Shown here piece after piece: positions 1 to 13,100 of a DNA stretch of 64,000 nucleotides (the stretch's first letter is position 1; each line of letters starts with the position of its first letter). The notes under the pieces are model-generated. The model had not been told where the DNA came from. It was given only the letters and a program-made list of their open reading frames with translations, and searched no databases. The position numbers and the translations under genes were made by a program. The DNA is from Galaxea fascicularis (lineage: Eukaryota > Cnidaria > Anthozoa > Scleractinia > Euphylliidae), in the NCBI GenBank assembly GCA_948470475.1, contig OX419335.1:26844661-26908660 (forward strand), written 5' to 3'.

Positions 1-962
1 TTTAATGGAAATCTTTAAGCGTATTGAGTTTAATGGCTGCTAAAGTTTAAACAACTAAACATTTGGCAGTAACATCGGTTCATTTCAACTTAGTCACGGT
101 GCTTCCGTCAAAAATGGTTCCCTGAGGAATCAGATATTAAGGCCAGTCTGGAAAAGAATTAATGCCAATTAGGTCAAGTAATTTGTAATGACCGTTTACT
201 GTGTTGTCAACTTAAATACGTGATTCGTGTAAAATGCACACGTGAATGTGCACTGGAACATATCAAAGGGAATTATTTCTGTTATCAGCTGTTTTTTCAG
301 TACCGCATTCCCTGGTCATGGCGGCTTTTTAGGCAGTTGATTATTGTCAGGTTTTTGCAGCTTTTTTCATTGAAAAGAAGCCAACTGGAGACAACCAGTT
401 TTTTTTTCTGCTGGGAAGGAAGAAAAGATCATTATTGTGTAACTGGCATCTCGACAAAAATGGTGACCTATAAGGAGCTAATGGCCTTGTCTCTTACGGC
501 TTTTTTTCTCCTGCATAATTCTTGAGCACTTATTCTGTGATAATAGGAGTGCTCTCGGCATGGTGATAGATTTTCTTACTGTTGCCCGCTCCTAAAGTAA
601 AGCATTTCCTAAGGTCGTCATAAGTTGAGAAACTAATAAGTATCTGCCAATTTAGTCTGGTCTCTGGGTTGGTCAAAACCGGATGCTGTTTTTTTTTGTT
701 CCGGTAAAAATGTAGTGTCAGAGGACGCCAACGCAAATTAAAATTAAGACTGTTTACAAGCGTTACCCCAAACCATAATCAATCGCAAGAAGGCAAAACA
801 TAATATCTAAGCTAGCAATGTCTTTTTTAAAAGAACTCGCAATTCACCAGTGTTTCCACGAAAAGATGTTTCCAATCACTAAAAAACACGAATACCCCTA
901 CTCACCCTTGAACCTCGTGATTTCAATTGAAGCATCAACACACTATTTGTTTCCACTTTCAG
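1..962 (+). other. Upstream of exon 1, nothing recognised
   Basis: Probably an RNF213 intron, because exon 1 has an acceptor and no start codon. An open frame at 220-525 shows no recognised domain. Confidence 0.5.
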
Positions 963-1167
963 CGGGGAAGTGAAGGTGAGGAGGTGTTCAGAAACCTTTC
1001 AGAACACGGACTTGAGTCTCCTCAGGCATCGAAATGTGGCGAACTCCTCACTCTGATGTTAAGAAGAGGTTGGCCCAAACCAGAAGGAGGTGTGCCATGC
1101 TCAAGTACTGAAATTTTCAAGCATGTTCTGACGTGGAGGTTGTGGCCCTGCTTTTTCCAGAGATTTG
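963..1167 (+). CDS. RNF213: RNF213-like exon 1 of the window (codons 1-68)
   Basis: The acceptor is a pyrimidine tract ending TTTCAG at 957-962 and the donor is TTTG|GTAATC. The exon starts in phase 0 and leaves one base that joins exon 2. It encodes [15 protein letters not shown] through [16 protein letters not shown]. No start codon lies in frame at the exon border, so further coding exons must lie upstream of the window. This is the least strongly recognised exon; the phase match with exon 2 is the main support. Confidence 0.75.
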
Positions 1168-4100
1168 GTAATCATTTTCTCTGTTGTCGTCGAGTGTTTT
1201 GGAGACATTGAGCTGGCCTATTGGCCGTTATTTTGTAAAGAGTTAATCAACGGAGAATAGTATTCATAACAGCAGTGATCACCGACGTCTTCATTCATTA
1301 ATTCGCAGTTCAAATATTTGATTTTTATGTATCATCCTTCACGGGCTTATTACGAACCCACAAAATGATCTGGTAGTGCACTCCATTGGTATCGCAGAGG
1401 TCATGACTTCGAGTCCCGCACAGTTCTGAAGTTTTTTAAGGCTTAATGTTCACTACTGTTCATGTAGTATTCTTAAATGCGAAGATAACTTACATCTTCA
1501 TTCATTAGTTGGCAGTGCAAGTATCTGATTGTCATGTATTCGCACCAATGGAAGCCATTATTTGTACAAAACCTGCGCTGTAGAGGTTATCCGAGTGCTG
1601 GAACAAACTGTACATTAACTTGTCGATAAGCAATATTCAAAAATGGAGGGAAGGTGCCAATTGACAGCAAAGCAGCTAATGAGCAAATGTGGGCAAAATG
1701 CAAATAGAGGGGGGTAACCATGGCAACCTCCCACGGGTCACCTCCCCCAGGCACCTGTCACACTGAGTTCTCAGTGGAGAATAAGTATACTTACCTAGAC
1801 ACAAGCCCCCCCCCCCCCCCCATGAACCACGAGGTGGGTGGGATGGGGCAAACCCAAGGCAAGGCGACAACGCAAAAGGCAAAGCAAAAACCACGAGGGC
1901 AATGAGCAGAGCAATGGCACAACTACGCATGCCGGCAGCGATCACCCGCTGGCCAATAGCAGATCTCCCAGTTAACTCTGATTATTGATAATCTCAGTTA
2001 ACAGTCAGACGTGTCCGGAATAACCCCTGTCATCAGTTTTAGTTAATGGTTTTAGCTTTAGTCTGCTGTAGTTGCTACAGTAGAATTTCAATTCAGAGGG
2101 CACCTTTGGTACTTGTCACGAATTGTAATTTGTGTCCAACCCCTTCGCTGGTTAAAAAGGATTTTGGGACCCTGAAAACATGTCCCAGTCCCCTGATTAG
2201 AGTTTTCCCCTCATGGATAGAAAGATAATGTAAACTTTTTTTTTTTCGGAAAGTCTGTACCCTGAATGAAGGTGTCCTAAAATGCGCATTTTAGTAGGTA
2301 CATTGTGCCAATGCCTCTGTAAAAACGACGGATGTGTAAATGCTATTTGCTTTGAGTATTTTAGCCCTAATTGAGTACTTTTAAAATTTATTGATTTCAG
2401 CAATTTACCAATATCTAAGCGTAATTTCTTATTCGATGCCTTATTTGCCCCTGTCCTCTTATACGATGCCGAAGTCTGGGGACATATGACAATGCCAATT
2501 TTAACAAATGGGAAAAAGACCCAATCGAGAGATTTCATTCACAGTTCTAGATATAATATCTTAACTTGAACAGAAGAGTATCAAACTACTTTTTGCTAAG
2601 GCAACATTTGTCACCACCGATACGAAGCGCTCTTGTTTCGCAGCTTGTTTCTCAGCGTGCCTGTTCTGCTTCATGGCTTAAAGAACTAAGTATACACATC
2701 TGCTGCGTTATTGTTTCGCAGCGTACTTACTTCGACTAGCTTGTGCTGAGGCACCGTTTGTCACCACCTGACTGCTAAATAGTCGGGTCACGCTCAGTCA
2801 AGATAGGTTCAGGAGCAGATTAGTGCGATTTTCACTTCCGGCAATCTACTTCACTTCCGTTTCGCATAACACAAGCTGACTTCCGGTAGACGGGTCGACG
2901 TTAAACGACCGGACTCAATTCGTGTGTATTGGACATGGATGATCAAATGTGGTAGCACGTAATGAAAATGGAAGACCCCCTCAAATTAGTTGTGCTGTCT
3001 AGAATGATAAAGTTCTGGCTACACCTTCTCAAACTTCCGAAATCAAGCACTGCTGCACAGTGCCCTCTAATATCAACGCAATTAGCAGCATCTGGAAAAC
3101 AATTCTTCGTTCTTACAACTCACGAGGTGTTAAAACAATATACTACCAACTTTGATTATGACCTCTTAGCCATGATCACTACCAACGTGGATGTGCAAAA
3201 AACTAAAAAAATCCTTATCTAAAATAATAAAAAGAATAACAACTAACCTGGAAAATCCCCAATCGCAAATTATTAAGTGCAACAAAAAACTTAACTTTTA
3301 CTCTACATTCAAAACGGATGCAACTCCCTCCAATTCACTAGAACTTATTACAAACCAGAAACATAGGCGGGCAGCAGCAAAATTAAGGGCAGGTAATCAT
3401 TTTTCTATTTAATAGCATAGATACATTTATTTGTAGAAAATTAGGCTACTTTATATACAAAGCTTTTGAACTAAGAAACGAACCAATAGACGTACGAATA
3501 ATTAAGTCCTTAGTATTAATTTAGATTGCTTATATCCTACTTTTTGTAATACCTTTTTTTCCTATTTCTCTCCTTTTTCTCTTATTTGTGCAATGCCATT
3601 TGTAACTGGGAATGCAAATAAATACTTGTTGATGATCTGGTCGAGGCATTTTACCCTTATACCCCTATTTTCAGGACCAGAATCTGACTGTCGCAACGTC
3701 CTAAAGGAAGATGGACAAGAGATTTTGATGTTGGCACTGTCTTCCCTTGAAGCTGCAGTAGGATGTCTGATGGATGGGTCCATACAATTTCAAACGTTGT
3801 CCATAATTCGTAAACATTCTAAGAGATTTCTGTTGCTTTCTGAGGAAATAAGCAAGCAGAAAAGTGAACATTTGCAATTAAAAATGTTGTTGGATCAACG
3901 CATCGTTGAACAAATTGCATTTCTGGAGGAACGGGACAAAGTGTCTTGCTTCATCAGGATATGCTCTCTGATCAAACAAGGTAACAGGAATGACTGAAAC
4001 TATTAGCCTTTTGTCGTCTTAAGCATTAACTGCGTTGGTGGAATTGGAACAGTACTTGGCTCTGAAGCAGTTAACTTACACATCAAGTTTTCTGATCTAG

Positions 4101-7100
4101 GCAAGAAGTCAATTTACGCTGTTTACCCTGAGTGTATATGGATGCTCATAGTTTTCTCAACTGCTTTTCTACTTAGGGAAGGGCTTAAAGCTTAAAACTC
4201 TCTCTTTGGCACAAAAGCCAATTGTTTTGCCTCCGGCCAGTTGGGATTCTTATCATGTTCTGCTTGTTTAAATTACTTGTTTCATGTATTTGCTCGGTCC
4301 CACTAGCCTTTGTGCTAAATATACTGCCGAGGGTAATTGAACAAAAAGGCTAGTAGGCTATTACATAACCTTTTATTTATTTAAAAGGTTACGTAATAGC
4401 ATTGCGTTAAAGTGAACACTTCTTGCTCTGGTCTTTGTCTGTTTGTGGTGTTTTGAAATTGTTCCTGCTAACTGTTTTATAGCTTTTTTGTAGTAGTCCG
4501 CTCGTTGTCTGTTGTATCTTTGGGAACCTAATTGGCCCTAGGTTTCTGAGCATTTGCAAGCAGCTAATTGCAAGTATTTCTCCAAGAGAAACGTCTTTCT
4601 CAATATTTGGAAAGCACAACCTTGCTAACCTGTCCACCAAGACTGGACTGACCTCTGGCCGTATTATGATGGGTGGAAACAAAAAAATCATTCAGTGGCC
4701 AACCTTAAGTTGCATTTCCTAGTATCTTTATAGTTATTTGATTTACTTTTCTCGTAGTGGATCTAGATGAACTGTCAAAGCGGACACAGTATGACGCTTC
4801 CCATTTGCCCATCAAAGATCTCGTTCAGTCAGTGGTTGTTGGAGGAAAGACTTTCCCACTGGTGAAATTTTTTGGGCTTTCTCCAAAAGCCAAGATGATG
4901 ATGTCATCTGTCAGCAAGTTAATGAACAGTGTCTTACTGCGGCAATTTTGGAAAGAAAATAGCGATAAGGCATTAAAGCTGACAAGAGAAAGAACAGGAC
5001 GGAATATCTCCCTCAGCGTTGACGATGTTGAGGCGATGGTTTGGACACCGTCAAATGAACAGCTGCGGTCTTTGCAAACGAGTTTCTTAAGTGGTGTTAT
5101 TTCCTTTGAAGAAATTGATAAGGCCTTTAGAATGCTCAAGGAAGGTAATGACCTCGCTAAGGAAATCAAGCTTGTTACGTCACAAAATGGTGTTCAAAGT
5201 CAAGCCACTGAAGCATTTATCAACCAACGCATTGAGCAGATAGATCAATACTACAAGTTGCAGAATTGTATTGACACTGCGAAGAGCATCCTTCAGTTCA
5301 AAACGTCTCTTAGACTTACGGGAAATTTCCAGCTGGTGGAGGACCTGTGTAACCAGGTTTGTTTGTCTTTCAAATATTTGACATCTCTGATAACGTTTCT
5401 GGTTCTTTTTCATCTTTTTCATACCTGTAGAGAGTAGGTAGGTGGGTAGTAGGCCTTTGTTAGATATGTGTTAATTGTGGGTGATACTCCCCAGCCGCCG
5501 GTCTTGTTGTGGTGGAGCTAAGTGTCCACTGTTGTTTCTACGTTCACTGTGTCATCCCTGACATTTCTCTTTTCTTAATGTAGATGAATGATGAGTTCAA
5601 AAAGCGACCTCTGAACTCCATGAATGAAGCTTTGAAGAGGACTGGTCGATCACTGTCCCAATTAACGCCCAGTCGTATAACACTGGACGAAAAAATGGAT
5701 TTACTAGGGTTTGTCAAGGTGTGCAAATGTGCTGCAATTTTGGGGCTCTAAATTTGAACTAAATTTGTACTTGCCGTAACGTGAAGGTAAACTCAAGCAT
5801 TTGTTTCTGACGAATTTGCATGCAAATATCACGTAAATATAACATTTGCATAAAATTTACCTCGCATTTGCTGCCAAGCTAAACCTTGAATTTTTACACC
5901 ATTTCATCAAGCATTTGCTCTCTGTGCAAAAGTGGCATATTTACTATTAATGTAAATACAAGTAATTATGGTGCAAAGCAATTTGTTTGCAACATTTTTC
6001 AACCACATTTACTTACAATGTAAATAAGTACCTTTGCATTGAATACACTCTCATTTGCCAATGGAGCAAAACTGTTCATTTGCTATAAATTTGCATTGAC
6101 TTCAAACGAAAAAGAAATTAATTATTTTGCTCACAATTGCTTAAGAGCAAATCTTTATTGAAGCTGGTGCTTCAAATTTATAGAAATTAGCCTGTTTTGC
6201 TACCAAGGGAAATCTTTAACTTTCATGTACAAGTTTGCTTACCATTTTTTATCATTTTAAAATGGCAAATCTGGTGGCAAACTTGCTACAAAACATTTAA
6301 TAGGTGGTTTGCAGCCAATCTCTAGAGACACAGATAACAATGGTGAAATGTACAAATGCTGGTGGACGAACAAAACGAGCTAATGAGAGATCTATTGTTT
6401 ACCGTCCATTAGCATGGTGGCAATGACGTAACATGAAAACCACCTATTTACACCAGAATCTTAACACAATTATGATATGTACATAATCATCTTAATTCTT
6501 TAATTTTTGCAATAGGAACAATTAATTGTCATCCCAGCCTAATTAATCAGGTCTCATATGAAACTTATGTTCAATGAAAATTAATACTAATTGATAATTG
6601 TTGAAAAGTCAGGTTCCTTGAATAGCATTCAATCAGCTGCAATTGTCATTGATTAACATTGTTTATCATTTTTAAAATGGGATCAATGTCTGACCTACGA
6701 AATGCTTGCTTTGGTGTATACAGACCTTTAACATTATCTTCCAAGTGTTGATGGCAACGAAACAGGAAAGTATCTTATTTAGAAAGACTAAGCCTATCAA
6801 CCTATAATTGTTTAATCATTACACCAACAATTACCGATATGAACTAACTTATGCCATACATGCATCATCAATCAGCTTTTGCTTGATCAGTGATGAGTTT
6901 CATGAATTAATGTCAAAAGAAAAGCTGCTAACACACACATCTGAACCTTGATTTAGTAGCCACCTATTTAGTGGCAACCCCATGTCAAATACATAGTATG
7001 GCTCCTTATTGAAAATGCTGGTAACAGATAAGAGACTGAAATGAAAAAAAAACTGTTACCATCTTGTGGTGAGTTTTTTGTCACCTAGTGTGCTGTATAT

Positions 7101-10100
7101 TTTTTTGATTTTCTAGTAACAACCCTATAAACCTGTCACGCTAATATTTCTGATAAAAAGTAAAAAACCCCTATAAAGCAGCCACTTGCAAGTTCCCCAA
7201 GGGCGGCCGGAATAAAATTTGATGCTAATGAAATTGGGTGTGAATGTGCTTGATCTATTTAACTTTCCCAGAAATCTGAGGGAAATAATAATTTAGGCCA
7301 CTTTAGGGGTCTTTTTGGGCCTAACAATAATCCCCTTAGAAGCTATTTACATGAGCCAGGCTGACCTGCCCCAATTCATGCCATTGTCCTAGTTATTTGC
7401 AACCCTTGAAGTTTTTGGACCTCTGTCTAGATCCAAATAAGGAGCCTTAAAGGTTCAAACCTGGATCTGCAAGCCAGTTGCAAACATGTCACATATGAGA
7501 AAAAAAATGAAAAATGTTAGGTACCAAAGTGCATAAACAAAATAACAATCAGCCCTCATTATTAAAGGTACCATTCAAAATAGCAAATAAGCAATTAATG
7601 TAAATCAAGTCCAAATCCATTGGTTTGATGACACCAGACCAAAGGTCATCTTAGCAAACAGTCAACCCAGCTCATGTAATCCACCCCTTATTGAAAAATC
7701 CAATTAACAAACAATAGTGGCAGGCCTCTGCCTACCACAGATATAACATTTTATTACTTTCATAAACACTGCAAACAAATCTTGCACATGGAGATGATTA
7801 TTATTTTAGCTGTTACCACACAACACTGACAAATTGTTTCAATTTGGGCTGAAAAAATTCTCTACAATATAAATCATGTGTTATATAAATCATGTCTCCA
7901 AAAATCAAGTCACAATAATTCCTTTGAGACTGTCATATATAAATTTAAACTTGTAAATAGCTTTACAAATCAGAAACTTTAGTATACAATTAAAGAATGG
8001 GGTAAAAGAAATACTTGTCACTTAAAAGCACTGACTAACAAGATGTGCCATTTCGTCAACTGCCAACCTACATTGTGCCCTTGTAAAAAATGTAAATGCA
8101 AATCTTATTTATAGTGCTTATGTACTTAGCTATACAAGCACTAAGCTTAGCTACATGTAGTTTACAGGTACATGTATGCCACTGAAACAAAGGAAACAAA
8201 TATTTCAAATAAACGTAACATACACTGTAGTAAAAAATCCCAAATGGCAGAAAGCAGACCAGTTGGCTATTTACAAAGCATGACAGGGGATTTAAACTCG
8301 GGACTACTGAGAAACAAGTCCCGCTAGTGGCAGGGTGGAGGCCTTGAACCCGAGACCTCCAGATTACAACACCAGCACCCTAAACCAAGATTTGGTGACC
8401 ATTACAAATTTTCACCATTCACGTTCAGAAGCAAACAGGTTCAGGTTCAGAACCAAATAAACAGTTTCAACAGGATCACCTGATAAATAAATTTCTTGAA
8501 GAAAGTATTTATAAGATTTAAATTTATCATGCATGTCCTGATGCAGCCTGACGGTATCTTTGTCTTTGCTTTTATAGGATAGCACCAAAATCTCATTATC
8601 TTATAGATCAACTGTTGCCTTGATACTAAGGAGGAAATGTATAAAGTAAATGCAACACCACAACTGAGTGTAAATGTAACAAGTTTGATCCAATTACCAG
8701 CACCTGGATACTAAAAGTAATAACCACACAAGTTACTGTAATAACAATTGTGAATTCCAGCATAATGATTCAAACAATAAGAATAATAAGTATTAAAATA
8801 AATAATTGTTCATGTTTCCAGTGCTCTATAAAGGCAACACAAGAATTACTACAAGGTGGTTAGCACTTTGGTTATTCTCTGTTGTTATTCTAATTTGTGG
8901 TTTTCCATCTTTTTCTTATTCTTTTTTTTATATATAGATTTTAATTTTCTTGGATCATTGTTAATTTCAATTAATAAATAAAAACAATTTTATTTATGAA
9001 ACTGTCGCTATGAAGCTGACATACTGTCTTTACAGAAACACCTGTATTAATCTGTTGACTTCATCCAAAGCTTCAAATCACACATTTTATTGATACTGAG
9101 AACAGGGTGTATGCAACTGTAGCACCACAAAAGCCCTGACTGACAAGATGTGCCATTTCGTCAGCTGCCAACCTACGATGTGCCATCGAGAAAGCTTTCA
9201 GAGCTCTTGTGGGCATTCAGTGGGGTAATGCCTAATATCTGTCCAATTAATGATCAGATGCAATAAATTGAACAAGTCTGGGTAGGATAAAGAACTGTTC
9301 CCCCCGCCCCTGAAAAAAAAAAAATACAAAAACTAAGAAACAGTGAACAGCTTCAACAGGATTGTATGTCAGTAGACATATATCATCACTTGCTATGAAA
9401 TTTTAATTGCATCTCTAGTTCATCTATTATATGACTTAATTGTGGTCTTAACTCAGGATCATTAGGAAGGAACTTTTTGCCCAAAGAACAAAGAAAGTGG
9501 CGTTGAAGGTATGTACCAACTGCACAGACCACTCTTCCAAACAAGAACACATCACTGGCATGTGGACTGGTACCACATACAATTTCAGGAGCAATGTGAC
9601 CATGTCTCCTTTTGTAAAGTTCTCGTTCTGTAGGTGTGAGATGTTTCACAAGGGAACCAGCTGCTGTTAAAGCTATGCATTTGCCAAAGTCAATTAATAT
9701 GGCATGGTACTCATTGTTCAAATGTGAGATCAGGACATTATCTGCTTTGATATCCCTGTAAATGAATCCTTGTTTATGCAGATAAGATATTGCCTGAGCC
9801 AACTGATTGATCAAGGTCAGCCAAATAACCAGTGAAAGGTTCAAACTGTTGCTCTTCAGTGATGAAGATATTGTGTATGGCTTATCCAAAACATGGTAAA
9901 AGGACGATACTAAATGGTAAGGCTTTGACAGAGTGCACACCCCAATAAGAAGAAGGAAATTTGCATGTTTGAACTTTGACAAGACTCTTGCCTCCCGTTT
10001 AATCTCCTCAGCTGTAGCAGAATGAAATGTTTTTACTGCAACAGGATTACCCCTGTAAAACATCTTATTGCAGCAACCAAACACACCAGAACCAAGATGT

Positions 10101-13100
10101 ACTTTCACCTCCATTCCAGATTCATCTTTTGGGGGCTCCAAAAGGGCACGCGTCCCAAATCGAGAGGCAGATAGTAGTTGTCGACTTTTCTCAAGAAGTA
10201 ACAAGTCTTTGTTTACCTTCCATTTTAAATATAGTACTTCCGTCCAAGGAAAAGCAGTCGCGCGCTGTTTTTGCTTCGTTTCTTTCCGCAATCGTTCGGC
10301 GAGACCCTCGATGACTGCATTCGCTTTGAGCTCATACTCGTCATTGCCTTCCTCTTCTTTCTTTGATTTCTCACACGACGACGCTCGCTAGCGGTATTCT
10401 CTCTTCATTTAACTAAGACACTCAACTCTTTTCCGCCGAAACAAAGTAAAGTGCGCCAAAATTAAGGTGGGGCGTCGTGTATGGGGTCATAATGTACCCA
10501 CATGTATGTCGACCGCTGGTTAACGACGTCAGACTGTTTCAGCCAATGATTGTTCTGGAGTTTATTCACAGTGTTGTGAACTGGTTCACGTGGGATAATG
10601 CATAATGATAACTAATGCTTAAATCTAATGACCTCGTGTTTCACTGAATCTTTTAAAAAGTATCTTTAGTTGTTGGATTCATAGTGGAGTGATAATGAAG
10701 GGTGAATTCGAAACTTGTGTACGTATCAACTGACTGCCAGTCAGCGGTGATCCATTGACAGGCCAGGCTTGCGCGACTCTCACGTGGAAAACGCTTTGAC
10801 TTTGCATTGGCTCAAGCTGAAAGTGTTGACAGAGAAACGCTTTTGAATTCACGCGGCCTAGTTCGTCCTTTCTCTCGTTCGCCTGATTCTTCAAAAGCCC
10901 ACTTTAGTTACGTACGTGTAATACATCGAACATGGTACGACTGGCTCCCGATTAGCCTGGTAAGCATCGTATTAAAAGCATGATTCTAAATTTAATCGGA
11001 CGTTCAGCAACCGATCAGGTAATAACCTTACAGAACGAGCTGTAGGCCGCTTTTATTCCTCGAATTCCTTGGCGGAGAGTGAACATGAAGAGCTGGAAAT
11101 GGACAGAGCATCCACATCATCTACTGCTGGAACGCTACGCGAGAATCGCCGATCAACTAAAGCTACTCCTCCTCCTCTGTCGAATTCCACACCAGTCGCT
11201 GCGCTGCAAGAGCTCACAGTAAGTCAGTTTGTTTATTGCAACTACCTTTTAATTGTGCAGTTTAATATTTTTGTATCTGGCACACCCTGTGAAAGCTACC
11301 AAGTTTTGGTCTTATTAACAGGGTTCCACTGTATAAACAACGTTGGTTTTGAATGATAGCATGCAAAGCTAGAGGGACTGCAAAAGTATGTGTAACACTT
11401 CATAAAAAACTAATTTCGTTTATCTTGTGAGTGATGACGCTTGCCTGATCTTCAAACTTTATGGACCATGCTGAGTGACCACAACTTATAACATTGAACC
11501 AAATTGCAGGCAGTAGTTTTCATAAAAATAATTCAACAGTTTTACTTGAACATTATTATTGTGAGATCTTAATTTGGTGCATATTGTGAGTGATGGCCTT
11601 TGCCCGATCTTTAAACTTTATGGACCATGCTGAGTGACCACAACTTATAACATTGAACCAAATTGCAGGCAGTAGTTTTCATAAAAATAATTTAACAGTT
11701 TTACTTGAACATCATTATTGTGAGATGTCAATTTGGGGCATATTGTGAGTGATGGCCTTTGCCCGATCTTTAAACTTTATGGACCATGCTGAGTGACCAC
11801 AATTCATTATTGAACCAAATTGCAGGCAGTAGTTTTCATAAAAATAATTTAACAGTTTTACTTGAACATTATTATTGTGAGATCTTAATTTGGTGCATAT
11901 TGTGAGTGATGGCCTTTGCCTGATCTTTAAACTTTATGGACCATGCTGAGTGACCACAACTTATAACATTGAACCAAATTGCAGGCAGTAGTTTTCATAA
12001 AAATAATTCAACAGTTTTACTTGAACATTATTATTGTGAGATCTTAATTTGGTGCATATTGTGAGTGATGGCCTTTGCCCGATCTTTAAACTTTATGGAC
12101 CATGCTGAGTGACCACAATTTATTATTGAACCAAATTGCAGGCAGTAGTTTTCATGAAAATAATTCAGCAGTTTTACTTGAGCATTATTATTGTGAGATC
12201 TTAATTTGGTGCGTATTGTGAGTGATGGCCTTTGCCCGATCTTTAAACTTTATGGACCATGCTGAGTGACCACAATTTATTATTGAACCAAATTGCAGGC
12301 AGTAGTTTACATGAAAAAATTCAGCAGTTTTACTTGACATTTTAATTGTGAGATCTTAATTTGGTGCATATTGTGAGTGATGGCCTTTGCCCGATCTTTA
12401 AATTTTATGGACCATGCTGAGTGACCACGATTAATATTGTTGAACCAAATTGCAGGTTGTAGTTTTCACGAAAATAATTTAGCAGCTTTACTTGAGATCT
12501 TAATTTGGTGCATATTGTGAGTAATGGCCTTTGCCTGATCTTTAGACTTTATAGACCATGCTGAGTGACCATGATTAACATCACTGATTGATCCAAATTG
12601 CAGGCAGTAGTTTTCACGAAAATAATTCAGCAGTTTTACTTGACATTGTACATTTTAAGTTTGAGGTCTTAAGGGTCTTAGGATAGTGTTTGCGATCAGC
12701 TTTAATGTAGACATAAATGGATGACAAGTGTACACTGTATAATACTGTGTTTCTAAACAGACAATAACTCAAACTCTTAAAATAATATTGTAATATTATT
12801 TTCTTCTGTTATTTTCAGCTTTGCTGATCCAATAATTAACAAAACTGTCAACTGTGCACTTCTTTATGGTGTCCTTAGTATGGACCCTGTCAAGACACCT
12901 ACCAACACCAGAAAGGGTATGCTGTAAGTTGTAACTTTACTTGATAACATTTGTTAAATCTTCATTGATCATACAATGTAATGTGAATGACTAGAAGCAT
13001 TCATTGATGACCTTGGCACAGAATTGGCTAAAAACTGTAAAATGCTCATGAATTAACCCCTTTAAGCTATGCCTTGAAAAAATCACGTACAATATGAGGT

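Noticed and set aside
5584..5752. A simple exon 5584-5718 ending at AAG|GTGTGC followed by a long intron
   Set aside because: The inverted repeat and TAA duplication show that 5681 onward is transposon. The 5718 donor would also put the next exon out of frame. Only donors at 5709 or 5721 keep frame with an acceptor at 15021.
10027..10391. Plus-strand open frames opposite the kinase start
   Set aside because: They are antisense shadows of the kinase gene with no recognised content.
12819..12923. Middle exon of the small cargo gene
   Set aside because: In the phase set by the first exon it reads Leu-Cys-stop; direct joining of 11218 to 13742 keeps an open frame.
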